This document shows, in pieces, positions 11,560 to 20,874 of a DNA stretch of 64,000 nt (its first letter is position 1; each line of letters begins with the position of its first letter). The position numbers were made by a program, and so were the translations under genes. The notes under the pieces were generated by a model. It was not told the DNA's origin. It did no database searches and worked only from the letters and a program-made list of their open reading frames with translations. Origin of the DNA: Trachythela sp. YZ-2020 (taxonomy: Eukaryota; Cnidaria; Anthozoa; Malacalcyonacea; Clavulariidae); contig JADLSH010000217.1 of the NCBI GenBank assembly GCA_016169945.1, positions 682,001 to 746,000 of the forward strand, read 5' to 3'.

Positions 11560-11850
11560 CCGTAAAACCATATTTTTACATCCGCTATTTTGTTTGCATT
11601 TAAAAAATTCCATCGGTCTCATTGTGAAATCAGGGTTAAATCAGCTACGAAGATGATACGATTAGGATTTTGACGGATGGAATTTAATGAAAACCACACC
11701 ATGGATTTTTGTAATATACGATTTTTCCCATTGCACGGTTGAGCGTTCAATGGTTTTTTCCATTTTCACGATGTGAAAATGGAAATTTTATTTCAACGTC
11801 ACGTGATCATAGCCAATTAAATGACGAGAATCTACTAAGGTGTTATATAA
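11560..11850 (-). repeat. MITE, copy 1 (pairs with 42131-42410)
   Basis: Blocks shared in opposite orientation with 42131-42410 are TTTGCATTTAAAAAATTCCAT, GATACGATTAGGATTTTGAC, CCATTGCACGGTTG, TTTTCACGATGTGAAAATGG, CACGTGATCATAGCCAATTA and ATGACGAGAATC. Length is about 290 bp. This copy is the more eroded in its central hairpin. Confidence 0.75.
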
Positions 11851-12276
11851 AATTTGTCAAGAACAGCATTTCAAGAAAAAATCCTCGACTGTTCTGATAT
11901 TAATTAAGCTAATTTTTTAAATGTTATCCCTACTAAAACAATCTGTTCGACATTGCTTCCTAACAAAATATAAAACGGAACAAAACTGAGTTGAATGTGT
12001 TGGGATTGCTAAACCGGAAGTTGCGAAGAGACTCGGAATGGACTGGGGAGAGTGTGTGAAACAAGCGTGAGAGGGAGCGAACTTTTGTAAAATATTTTAA
12101 TTAAAGAAAGCGTTATATTTTTATTTTGTGACCTATTTTTTGTGATCTGTCGGGGAAAACAAACGACAACGGAGGCAATTCCCGACATGTGGCACCTCCC
12201 GATGGGATTTTTGAGTAAGTAAACGACGTGATTTTCGTGATATTTGTGATTCAAATTTATAAACAAGCAGGGAAAT

Positions 12277-15200
12277 ATGGAGGGCGCCTTGTCGTCGCTC
12301 ACAGTGAAATTAGCACAGTTAAATATGGTTAAAAATCGTACAGAGAACATTATAAACACAAGTGATTATGGGAAGATAGAAAGACAACAAATAACACTAA
12401 AAGATTTAGTTAACGAGACTAACAAATGCAAAAGTATCGTTGAGGAACTAAAAGTTATCGAGCAAGAAAGCCTCGAGAAAATCGAAGCGTGGAATACGGA
12501 AGTGAAAGCTAAAATTGACGAAGCCGGCAACGAATTGGCGCGATTAAAAGCATGGTTCGACGAAAGTAAGGAAAATGAAACTCGTAAACAGCGACTCGAA
12601 GAACTCGAACATGAACATCATCTTTATGAAACGCGATTAAAACTCCAAGCCGAATTAGAAACGTCGAAAGCGAAATCGGAAAGTTCAAGTGGAAACACCA
12701 ATGGCCAAATACACTCAGGGGGTATGGATGCAAAATTACCAAAGTTGACAATCACGAAATTTGATGGATCTTGTCAGGACTCGCCCCGGTTTTGGGCTCA
12801 ATATACTGAGACTATTGATAAATCATCGATAGCTTATGTTAGAAAATTTGCATATTTAAAAGAGTTGTTGTGTTCAAAAGCGAAGAATACAATAGATGCA
12901 TTGCCATTTACACCCGAAGGCTACAACAGAGCGAAAAGTATTTTACAAGAAAGGTTCGGGAAAGAGTCAGAAATCATAAAGGCTTATGCGAAAGAAATTT
13001 TGGAATTAGTAACCATCTCGGGGGTTGATGTTAGGAAAATTCAAGGCTTTAGTGATCGGTTGTCTTATTGTGTGCAATCACTGGAAACAATGGGAAAGTT
13101 GCAGCAAGTGAATGGTTATGTTTCCATGACATTGGATAAACTTCCGGGGATCAGAGGGGACCTGGTACGTACTGACGACAGCTGGGAATCTTGGGATTTT
13201 GTAAAATTATGTGAAGCTTTACGGTTGTGGGCGAGGCGAAATCCAATTGAATCGCAGGGTCATGGAAGTGAAAGGAGATACGAAAAACCCCGTCAAGATC
13301 GAAGTAAATTTTATAATGCAAGAGATAGTGAAATCAAGCGGAAATGTGTGTATTGTGACAACCCAGCCCACAAGTCTACGGAGTGCACGAATGTCACAAC
13401 ACTCGAAGAGAGAAAGAAATTATTAGCGAGGAAGCGATTATGTTTCAACTGCACTCAACCAGATCATCGGGCAGCATATTGCACTAGTAAACGGAATTGC
13501 CTAATATGCGATCGCAGACATCATACATCCATCTGCAACAAATCAACCGCAAAGAGAGAAACCATGTTAACTGCCAGTAACAACGGAGAAGGAACTTTTC
13601 CAGTCGTAGTGATAAAGGTGGATGGCATTGAGTGCCGGGCACTCATCGACTCGGGTGCAGGAAGTTCACATGCTTCTTCCAAACTGATTGAACGACTAAA
13701 CAAGAAACCTGTAGAGAGCAAAGTAAAACAAATAGACATGCTAATGAGTACAAGTACGGTCAAGATAGACACTTATCAGGCAACTGTCGAAGCGGTGAAT
13801 GGAAGTTTTCAAATGGAAGTCCAGTTAAACAAAGTCCACAAAAGCGAACTGATAAAAATTGACAATCCAAACTACGAGAAGTTAATTTCCACCTTTCCAC
13901 ATTTGAATGAATTTGAAATGGATGACAAGGATACAAAGGAACAATTACCGGTGCATGTTGTATTGGGTGCAGGAGAGTACGCCAGAATCAAGACGAAGAG
14001 TCCATCGTTGATTGGAAGAGAAGGAGAACCCATAGCCGAGAGAACCAAATTGGGTTGGTTCATTATGTCTCCGGGGCAGGAGTTTAACCGAAGACACATG
14101 ATGCTAACTCAAACTTGCCACAGTGATTACGAGAATCTGTGTCGCTTGGATGTACTCGGTCTTGCAGACACACCCGAACACGATCAAAAGGCAGTTTATA
14201 GGGAATTTCGTGAGCAACTTCTGAGAGATAATGAGGGATGGTATGAAACTGGGCTAACATGGCGAGGAGATCACCCCACACTACCAAACAACAAGCAGGG
14301 CAGTCTGCGAAGATTGGAGCAGTTGACAAAGAAGCTGGAGAAGCTGGAGAAGAATGGGATGACAGAAGAATACGGCGCAATTATAAGTGAGCAGAAAGAC
14401 CTGGGAATTGTTGAGGCAGCTAATGAAGAAGCAGGAGGCGTAGAGTATTACATCCCCCACAAGCCTGTGGTGAGAGACAATGTACAATCGACAAAGACTC
14501 GCATAGTCTATGATGCCTCAGCTCGTGCGAATACAGATGCTCCCTCACTTAATGATTGCCTCTATTCGGGACCAGTCCTCCAGAACAAGCTTTGGGATGT
14601 GATCATTAGGCAGAGAGCTTATCCTGTGGCTGTGAGTGGTGACTTGAAGAAAGCGTTTCTTCAGATTCGTATAAGACAATCGGAAAGAGACGCCCTGCGT
14701 TTCCATTGGAAGAGTAGTGAAGAAGCGAACTTGGAAACATTGAGATTTACCAGAGCTTTATTCGGGTTAGTTTGTTCCCCTTTCTTGCTTGGGGGAGTAC
14801 TTGAACACCACCTTGACATTTGGGAAGATAAGTTACCAATTACTGTCGCAGAGCTAAGGCGAAGTATGTATGTTGACGATTTGGTCAGTGGTGGTTGTAC
14901 CGTGGTGGAAGCGAAGAGTGTAAAAGAAGAATCAACCAAGATCTTCGAAGATGGCGGTTTCCAGTTGCACAAATGGAATTCAAATATGCAAGAGTTGGAG
15001 AGAGAAGTTATTAGCGAAAGCGATGAGTTAAGCTATGCCAAACAACAGCTCCAACAAGATCGTGACGCACAAGCCAGCCTATTGGGCCTGGGTTGGGATA
15101 AAGATCGAGATGAGCTAAACGTTGTTCTACCCACTGAGAACGTTGAGCCGACCAAACGGGGAGTGCTGCGAAAGTTGGCGAGAGTCTATGATCCCATTGG

Positions 15201-15339
15201 CATGATCTCTCCAGTGACTTTAGAAGGGAAAATGATTTACCGGAAAATCTGCTGTCAAAAGAGTGGTTGGGATTCCGACTTAGACCCGCCTACTCTGCGA
15301 GCGTGGGAGAAATGGGAAGATCACTACCTCTCCAGGTGA
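12277..15339 (+). CDS. BEL/Pao gag-protease-RT polyprotein
   Basis: 1020 residues. Residues 30-130 are charged and coiled-coil-like. Next comes a DUF1759-type gag domain (KLPKLTITKFDGSCQDSPRF, about 151-300). Three Cys/His clusters follow at about 354-425: CVYCDNPAHKSTEC, CFNCTQPDHRAAYC and CLICDRRHHTSIC. The aspartic protease has CRALIDSGAGSS, with Asp at about 458. The RT begins around IVYDASARANTDAPSLNDCL. Its catalytic Asp box is SGDLKKAFLQIRI plus YVDDLVSGG at about 865. The frame ends at TGA shortly after PIGMISPVTLEGKMIYRK, where RNase H should start. The ORF is otherwise intact, suggesting a fairly young insertion. The first ATG was used as start. Confidence 0.9.
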   Translation: MEGALSSLTVKLAQLNMVKNRTENIINTSDYGKIERQQITLKDLVNETNKCKSIVEELKVIEQESLEKIEAWNTEVKAKIDEAGNELARLKAWFDESKENETRKQRLEELEHEHHLYETRLKLQAELETSKAKSESSSGNTNGQIHSGGMDAKLPKLTITKFDGSCQDSPRFWAQYTETIDKSSIAYVRKFAYLKELLCSKAKNTIDALPFTPEGYNRAKSILQERFGKESEIIKAYAKEILELVTISGVDVRKIQGFSDRLSYCVQSLETMGKLQQVNGYVSMTLDKLPGIRGDLVRTDDSWESWDFVKLCEALRLWARRNPIESQGHGSERRYEKPRQDRSKFYNARDSEIKRKCVYCDNPAHKSTECTNVTTLEERKKLLARKRLCFNCTQPDHRAAYCTSKRNCLICDRRHHTSICNKSTAKRETMLTASNNGEGTFPVVVIKVDGIECRALIDSGAGSSHASSKLIERLNKKPVESKVKQIDMLMSTSTVKIDTYQATVEAVNGSFQMEVQLNKVHKSELIKIDNPNYEKLISTFPHLNEFEMDDKDTKEQLPVHVVLGAGEYARIKTKSPSLIGREGEPIAERTKLGWFIMSPGQEFNRRHMMLTQTCHSDYENLCRLDVLGLADTPEHDQKAVYREFREQLLRDNEGWYETGLTWRGDHPTLPNNKQGSLRRLEQLTKKLEKLEKNGMTEEYGAIISEQKDLGIVEAANEEAGGVEYYIPHKPVVRDNVQSTKTRIVYDASARANTDAPSLNDCLYSGPVLQNKLWDVIIRQRAYPVAVSGDLKKAFLQIRIRQSERDALRFHWKSSEEANLETLRFTRALFGLVCSPFLLGGVLEHHLDIWEDKLPITVAELRRSMYVDDLVSGGCTVVEAKSVKEESTKIFEDGGFQLHKWNSNMQELEREVISESDELSYAKQQLQQDRDAQASLLGLGWDKDRDELNVVLPTENVEPTKRGVLRKLARVYDPIGMISPVTLEGKMIYRKICCQKSGWDSDLDPPTLRAWEKWEDHYLSR

Positions 15340-15760
15340 CCATGCCTCGTTCCATTGTCATCGAATTTGTTCTTGGATCTTCAGATTCATACATAACCCG
15401 AGATCAAGAGAGAAATACAAAGGCCCGTTGACAGCCATAGAGATAGAAGAAGTGAAACGATGGTGGATCAAACGTGTTCAGCAACGAGCTACGGTCCAAC
15501 CAGATTACCCAGAAGTGAGCACCAGTCTAAATCTTCAAGTCAACAACGATGGTCTACTGGAATGTCGAGGTCGCATTCAGGGAAGATACCCGGTTTATCT
15601 GCCGAACGATGCCACTTTCACGAAGAAGCTTGTTAGGAGAGTACATTGTGAAACCTTGCATGGGGGAGTTGGTTTGACGATGGCAGCCATTATAGAGCAG
15701 TACTTTTCCACGGTTGAGACAACTCGTGAAAATGACGACGAAAGGATGTTGGGGCTGTAA
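15340..15760 (+). pseudogene. BEL/Pao pol linker with RNase H deletion
   Basis: After the stop at 15337-15339 the sense continues in another frame for a few residues (MPRSIVIEF). It then jumps directly to the pre-integrase region: TAIEIEEVKRWWIKRVQQRA, LLECRGRIQGRYPVYLPND, HCETLHGGVGLTMAAI (15428-15710). In intact Pao elements the RNase H domain lies between these points, so several hundred codons are absent. A second frameshift near 15705 moves the reading into the integrase frame. Confidence 0.75.
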
Positions 15761-16850
15761 ACGGTTCCAAGTTACAGCTTTAGCTGCACCACCGCCTGGT
15801 CTGTTACCAACTTGTAGAACGGAAGGAGCGACAGCATTCGAAGTCGTTGGGATTGACTTTGCTGGTCCAATACGTTATCGTCAGCGAGGAAAACGCGAGG
15901 GAAAAGCCTACTTAGCACTGTTTGCATGCAGTTTAACACGTGCGGTACACCTGGAAATTCTAGGCAGTTTGGAGACGAAAGAGTTCATACCGTGCCTTAA
16001 GCGATTCATTGCCAGACGTGGCCGTCCACGTAGGATCTATTCAGATAATGGCGGAACGTTCATTAAAGCGGAGAAATGGCTCAAAAGTGTGAGACGAGAT
16101 GAGAAATTGCATGGGTATTTGGAGAAGGAAGAGATCCAATGGCAGTTTAATTTGTCCAGAGCCCCTTGGTGGGGCGGACAATTTGAAAGACTGATAGGCG
16201 TAGTGAAACGAGCGTGGCGCAAGACTATTGGCGCAGCAACTTTGTCTTTGGAAGAACTGAGCGAGCTTGTTTTAGATGTCGAGATTCAAGTTAATCGACG
16301 ACCGTTAAGTTATGTCGAGGACGATGTCCAGTTACCCACATTGACTCCACATACATTCTTGTTCCAACGGTCAAATGACCTACCACAACAAGATCCGTGG
16401 CGAGAAGAAAATCCACAACTGAGAAAAAGAGCGAAATACCTCAACAAATGCAAGAACTCTCTTTGGTCTCGTTGGACCAAAGAGTACGTAACAGCACTCA
16501 GGGAACGTCATAATCTTAACCACAAACGGAAACGGTTTGACGTCAAAGAAGGAGAAGTTGTACTCGTGAAATCGGACTCGAAGAATCGGGGAACGTGGCC
16601 AATAGCTGTTGTGCAAGAGGTATTCCCGGGAACAGATGGCATTGTTCGTGGCGTGAGATTAAAGACAAAGAGGGGAACTCTTGAACGAGCGGTTCAGCAT
16701 TTATATCCCCTGGAACTAGCGTGCGATCAACCTCCACCGAAAGAGAAACTGAACGCGGAAGCAACATCATTTAGACCGAAGCGAGCAGCAGCTCGTTTAG
16801 CCGAGGAAAGAATCAAAGCGATTGCGGATCAAGAACAGGAGGACTTCTAG
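15714..16850 (+). CDS. BEL/Pao integrase and DUF5641-like C-terminus
   Basis: The frame opens on a Cys pair (KGCWGCKRF), the end of the integrase zinc-binding region. The rve core has all three acidic residues: Asp in VVGIDFAGPIRY, Asp in RIYSDNGGTFIKAE and Glu in WWGGQFERLIGVVKRAW. The C-terminal EVVLVKSDSKNRGTWPIAVV ... LERAVQHLYPLEL matches the DUF5641 domain usual in Pao elements. 378 residues; TAG stop at 16848-16850. The integrase looks catalytically complete, but it is out of frame with gag-RT. Confidence 0.85.
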   Translation: MRQLVKMTTKGCWGCKRFQVTALAAPPPGLLPTCRTEGATAFEVVGIDFAGPIRYRQRGKREGKAYLALFACSLTRAVHLEILGSLETKEFIPCLKRFIARRGRPRRIYSDNGGTFIKAEKWLKSVRRDEKLHGYLEKEEIQWQFNLSRAPWWGGQFERLIGVVKRAWRKTIGAATLSLEELSELVLDVEIQVNRRPLSYVEDDVQLPTLTPHTFLFQRSNDLPQQDPWREENPQLRKRAKYLNKCKNSLWSRWTKEYVTALRERHNLNHKRKRFDVKEGEVVLVKSDSKNRGTWPIAVVQEVFPGTDGIVRGVRLKTKRGTLERAVQHLYPLELACDQPPPKEKLNAEATSFRPKRAAARLAEERIKAIADQEQEDF

Positions 16851-16996
16851 GATCTAAAACTTCTATTATAGATTAAAGTAAAACGAACACGGAACAGTGA
16901 TTATTTCAGAAACTTTATTAGATAATACCTTTAAGTTACGGAACTTTTATTTATATTTACGTTAAAACTAGACATATATCTGCTACAAGATATATG

Positions 16997-17094
16997 GGGG
17001 GATAAAACGCGGAAAAAGGGATAAAACGCGGAAAAAGGGATAAAACGCAGAAAAAGGGATAAAACGTGGGGGAAAAGTTAAAACGCGGAAAAAG
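16997..17094. repeat. 19-bp tandem repeat after the Pao integrase
   Basis: About five units of GGGATAAAACGCGGAAAAA, the later ones diverged. It lies in what should be the 3' untranslated region or LTR of the Pao element. Confidence 0.9.
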
Positions 17095-17229
17095 AGGAAT
17101 TTTTGGTTGCCAGTAAAATGTAGATATAAAAAATAGAAAACGGTTAGAATTTGGAACATGGATTGCTCTCATGGTTAACATTGGCCTAATAGGCCAGCCA
17201 AAGACTCTAAATAAGAGTTAGTTTGCCGG

Positions 17230-18134
17230 TTTTGCCACAGCACCAAAATTTTAGAGCACAAGTTATTTATAATAGTTCCCGATCCAAAGATACCAATAAG
17301 TCAAATCGTTTGACACACTGCATCTCGATTTCTTTAAACGTGTCGTGCACGACAATATATGAAATACTGAGGCTTAGTACTTTGGGAAAAATGACAATGA
17401 CACTAAAGGAAAAACTACGGTTGATTAAGATACGATTGAAGTGGAAAGAAAGCTTAACCTAAATGCGGTAAATAGCATGTGCTACTGCCTATTCCCAGCC
17501 TCCCTCGCATATGATAAAAGATTCTTAGTTGTGTTTCAAATATTACAAAAACTCAATTTTGACACAAAACGGATGTAAAATATATGGTGTGAACCTTTCA
17601 AGGTCACTTGTGACTGCAAGGTTAAACGACCTACATTGGATAGACGTTTATCCATGTCACAATGCATATGTATTGGAAATACCGCAAGCACAAAGACCGG
17701 CGTTATTGCCGTAATTTACCCTTACTACTTCGTGTTAGGAACACATAATAGTTTGAGTTAAATAATTAGATGATGTTACGGTTAGGCTTGAGGTTAGGGT
17801 TGGGGTGGAGGGGTTTTGTTGGGGTTAGCACCACCTAGAATAACTGCGTGACATATCGTATATCCTACGGTATATTGGTTCAAACTGTTGTGTGTTCCTT
17901 ACATGAAGTAGTAACCGTAATTACCTTCGAAGTATATACTTCAAATTTTACCAACTTTGTTGTGGTGGAGCAAGAGTTAATGCGCTCAGCAATACTACGG
18001 CATTCACTCATTAAAATTCATCATCTAACCCTTAGGGATTAACCTTGACTAATCAGAGGGCCACTAGGAAGAATGCAGATTAATTTGTAATAGGTGTTAC
18101 CCTCAGTAATAAGGCGAGGACTCGTGCATTAAGA
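17230..18134. other. Non-coding stretch
   Basis: Short chance frames only. It holds a G-rich GTTAGG-like run around 17776-17830 (GGTTAGGCTTGAGGTTAGGG), too short and irregular to be telomeric. Confidence 0.5.
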
Positions 18135-18400
18135 GAGCTTTAGATTTGACTACGAGTACGACAACGAGATCTGTTGTTTGCACACGCCGCCTCCTTACGT
18201 CATCTCCCATCAACATCATACTCCAGTAGTCGTAGCGAAATTGACTACGACATTGAAAAATTTCGTAGTGAAAGAGCTTTGTCAACGAGATTGTAACTTA
18301 AATATGTGATCACGCGAGACATTCGGTTAAAAATGGCGTGTGCATACAACAACGAATCTCGTAGTGGTAGTCGTACTTGTAGTCAACACTGAAGCTCTTT
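18135..18400. repeat. MITE with about 50-bp terminal inverted repeats
   Basis: The left end AGAGCTTTAGATTTGACTAC, with GAGTACGAC and GCACACGCC further in, is mirrored at the right end as GGCGTGTGC..., GTCGTACTTGTAGTC, AACACTGAAGCTCTTT. The interior repeats GACTACGA/TCGTAGT motifs. A diverged fragment may lie at about 8838-8875. Confidence 0.7.
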
Positions 18401-19179
18401 GAAGCTCTCTATTTCCCGAACTATGTAAGCACTGACCACCATGGCGAGTCGAAAAATACACATATGATTTTATATAATTATATCCTTAAATCAATCACGA
18501 ACTATATATAGCTACATCATTAACGTTTGGACTCACGTCTTGACACGAAACTGTATGTACATCATCTTAAACGAACGAACTCTGAAAACTCAGTGTCGTC
18601 GGAAGCAAATTGTTATTTAGGGGGGGGGGAGCTAGGGGTGTCTGGACCTGGTGGCATGCTCCCGCAGGAAATATGGCATTTTCGAAGTCCAAGAAATGCG
18701 TTCTTCGTGTCTCCTAATTTTAGCATAGTTGTGAATTTTTACACCTCAGAATTCAAGATTTTGTAACACACTTTTTAACTTTTCATAATCTCACCCCTAA
18801 GTTTTGAATTAGCATTCGCTCCGTGTACAATTGCAAACATCAATGAATTGGTTTTGTTCCTATTTATATATACACAATGTCAAACGTCCATCAAAAGGAC
18901 CTATGCCACTAACATAATGGCTAAGTAAAATAATTAAGGCGAGGGATGTCAGTAAATTCGCCAAATTACCACGTAATGTATGAAAGCCTTCTATTCGAAG
19001 ATGGATGGAGCTTATATTTCAATGGCAAAGTTAAAGAGTTTTTAAATCAATGATGAACTTGTTAATGCTCCTACGTGATTATATCTGCGATGACTTAAGA
19101 TAAACTACACGGATTCTTGCTGAACAACTCAAGAAGGCGATTGGACCATTCATATGACTGATAACATGACCAAATCAAT
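18401..19179. other. Non-coding stretch upstream of LINE
   Basis: No gene or repeat recognised. It may include the 5' untranslated region of the LINE that follows. Confidence 0.4.
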
Positions 19180-20874
19180 ATGGCGGCGGGTCATGAAAAT
19201 TTTAGCTCTCGCAATTATATAAATTTCAAACCAGAGAGCATTGATATCAATTCGATAAAGCTTTTAAATGATCAAGCTTACTTAGTTTATGATTTTGACC
19301 GCATAAAGTGGACACAAAATTTTCATTGATTGAAAGAATTTGTTGATAACGTGATCGGGTTGACTGGAACTTGGAAATCACCTGGTGGTAAAGCAAAGCA
19401 GTTCCGAAGCTCCAATATAGATTTTAGCTTGACTTGGTACCCGGGCAAACAGAATTCCCTGACGTTTAATGGAAAGGATGGTGAAATGTTTAAATAATTC
19501 CTGGTGAGTGTTTTAAATATAGACCGTGTTGATCAAACAAACATTGCACCGGACAGTTTATTCATAAGATCCTCGACGGGAGAATCGCGTGACATTGACA
19601 ACAAAAATAATAACTCTAATGAATGCTGTAATTTTTATCATCAGTCTACAGCCGAAATGAAAGCGATAAAGAATAAAATTGACGGTGTATATGTCATTGT
19701 AGACAAGCTCTATCATTCTACAGCTAAATTGCTAAACGAATTTTCCGCGATTTTGTCTAAAAAGGATCTTGTTGATTCCGCTACTCAAACTGAAGTATGT
19801 GAAAATGCCGGGGCAACTATGGTTGATGCCACGAATACGGCAAACAATCAGTGTACCTACACGTTTAGTAATTTATCAACTGAAATCGAGGGTCTCAAAT
19901 TAAACATCGTAATCACTGAATCTACACTTCTAAGCAAAGTTCATTCTAACAAACAAGCCATCGAGCAAATTCGTTATGATCTAGATTCAATTAAAAGTCA
20001 ACAGAACATAAGTAATTTCACTCCAGACAGTACTATGACCCCAGTTGTAAACTTGGAGACACTAGATGTCGGACCTGTTGCTAATACAAACAATGTTGAT
20101 AGTGCTGCCACGAAGTCTATAATATGTAAACAAGGTTTGAAGCAGTCTTGTGTTCAATTCGCGATAGAAAATTCTCGTGAGGACATGTATGAAAGCCAGA
20201 TTTCTATTGTATCAGCGAACAGTACCGAAGAACAGTAACAAAGCTTGCGCCTTTACGATCAGAATAAGTTTAATTACCAAATCGATCAATGCAGTGTACC
20301 TTCCCTGCCATCAATAGCTTGCGTTAATGAGACACCGACTAATAAGACAAAGAATATAACTCATCAATATGTAACGCCAGAAACTAAAGCCTTATTTATC
20401 GAAACACCTAAGTCAACAATTATAACTAAATCAGGACCAAAATTGAATGCGGGGGTTGATTTACTGAATGCACAAGCTAAAAGAAAAACTATTCCCGATC
20501 CATCTTCTCTGACCTGTCCTAAACATCAAGTACCTCAGTGGCTTGTTCGCTTACCCTTGATTGAAACCCCTGAATTATTTGGGAATATAAAAACTATTCC
20601 AGATTCACCTTCTCTGACCAGTCCTAAACCTCAAGTACAAGAGTGGCTTTGCCACTTACCCTTGATTGAACCCCCTGAAGTATTTGGGCACCAAACAACC
20701 AGTACAAAAAAACCATTGTTACAGAATAATTCACCTGGATTCAAGCCCTATTCATCTCCTTTTCGGAAGCGGAAGCGACCCAGACACTCACAATATTGGC
20801 ACATTCGTTGTCCACGAATGAGGGAATGGCTAACTTATCTCGACTTTGTTCGGAAAGCCACCAAGAGCAAATAA
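19180..20874 (+). pseudogene. LINE ORF1, three premature stops
   Basis: One reading frame from ATG 19180 (MAAGHENFSSRNYIN) to TAA 20872-20874, 565 codons including stops. It is broken by TGA 19327-19329, TAA 19495-19497 and TAA 20236-20238 with no frameshift. The N-terminal part has LTGTWKSPGGKAKQF and SLTWYPGKQNSL, a block I associate with ORF1 of other cnidarian LINEs. The middle is coiled-coil-like. The C-terminal third has two tandem copies of a 34-residue unit (KTIPDPSSLTCPKHQVPQWL and KTIPDSPSLTSPKPQVQEWL, each ending LPLIE.PE.FG). It ends in a basic RKRKRPRHSQYWHIR stretch suited to RNA binding. The start was chosen because stops lie immediately upstream. Confidence 0.65.

Larger units (their letters stand above)
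12000..17100 (+). mobile_element. BEL/Pao LTR retrotransposon, LTRs not found
   Basis: The internal region has the Pao-type order gag, protease, RT, (RNase H missing), integrase, DUF5641-like tail. About 270 bp of leader precedes the gag ATG. I compared the sequence before 12277 with that after 16850 by eye and found no matching long terminal repeats, so the boundaries given are approximate. A purine-rich run (GGGGGG at about 16996) after the integrase could be part of a polypurine tract. Confidence 0.8.

Noticed and set aside
11860..12276. Search for a 5' LTR before Pao gag
   Set aside because: No segment matched the region after 16850 by eye; LTRs not annotated.
16997..17094. Tandem array after the Pao integrase considered as CRISPR or satellite
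   Set aside because: Contiguous 19-bp units without spacers, only five copies; a local tandem repeat in the 3' region.
17776..17830. GTTAGG-like run, possible internal telomere
   Set aside because: Irregular and under 40 bp.
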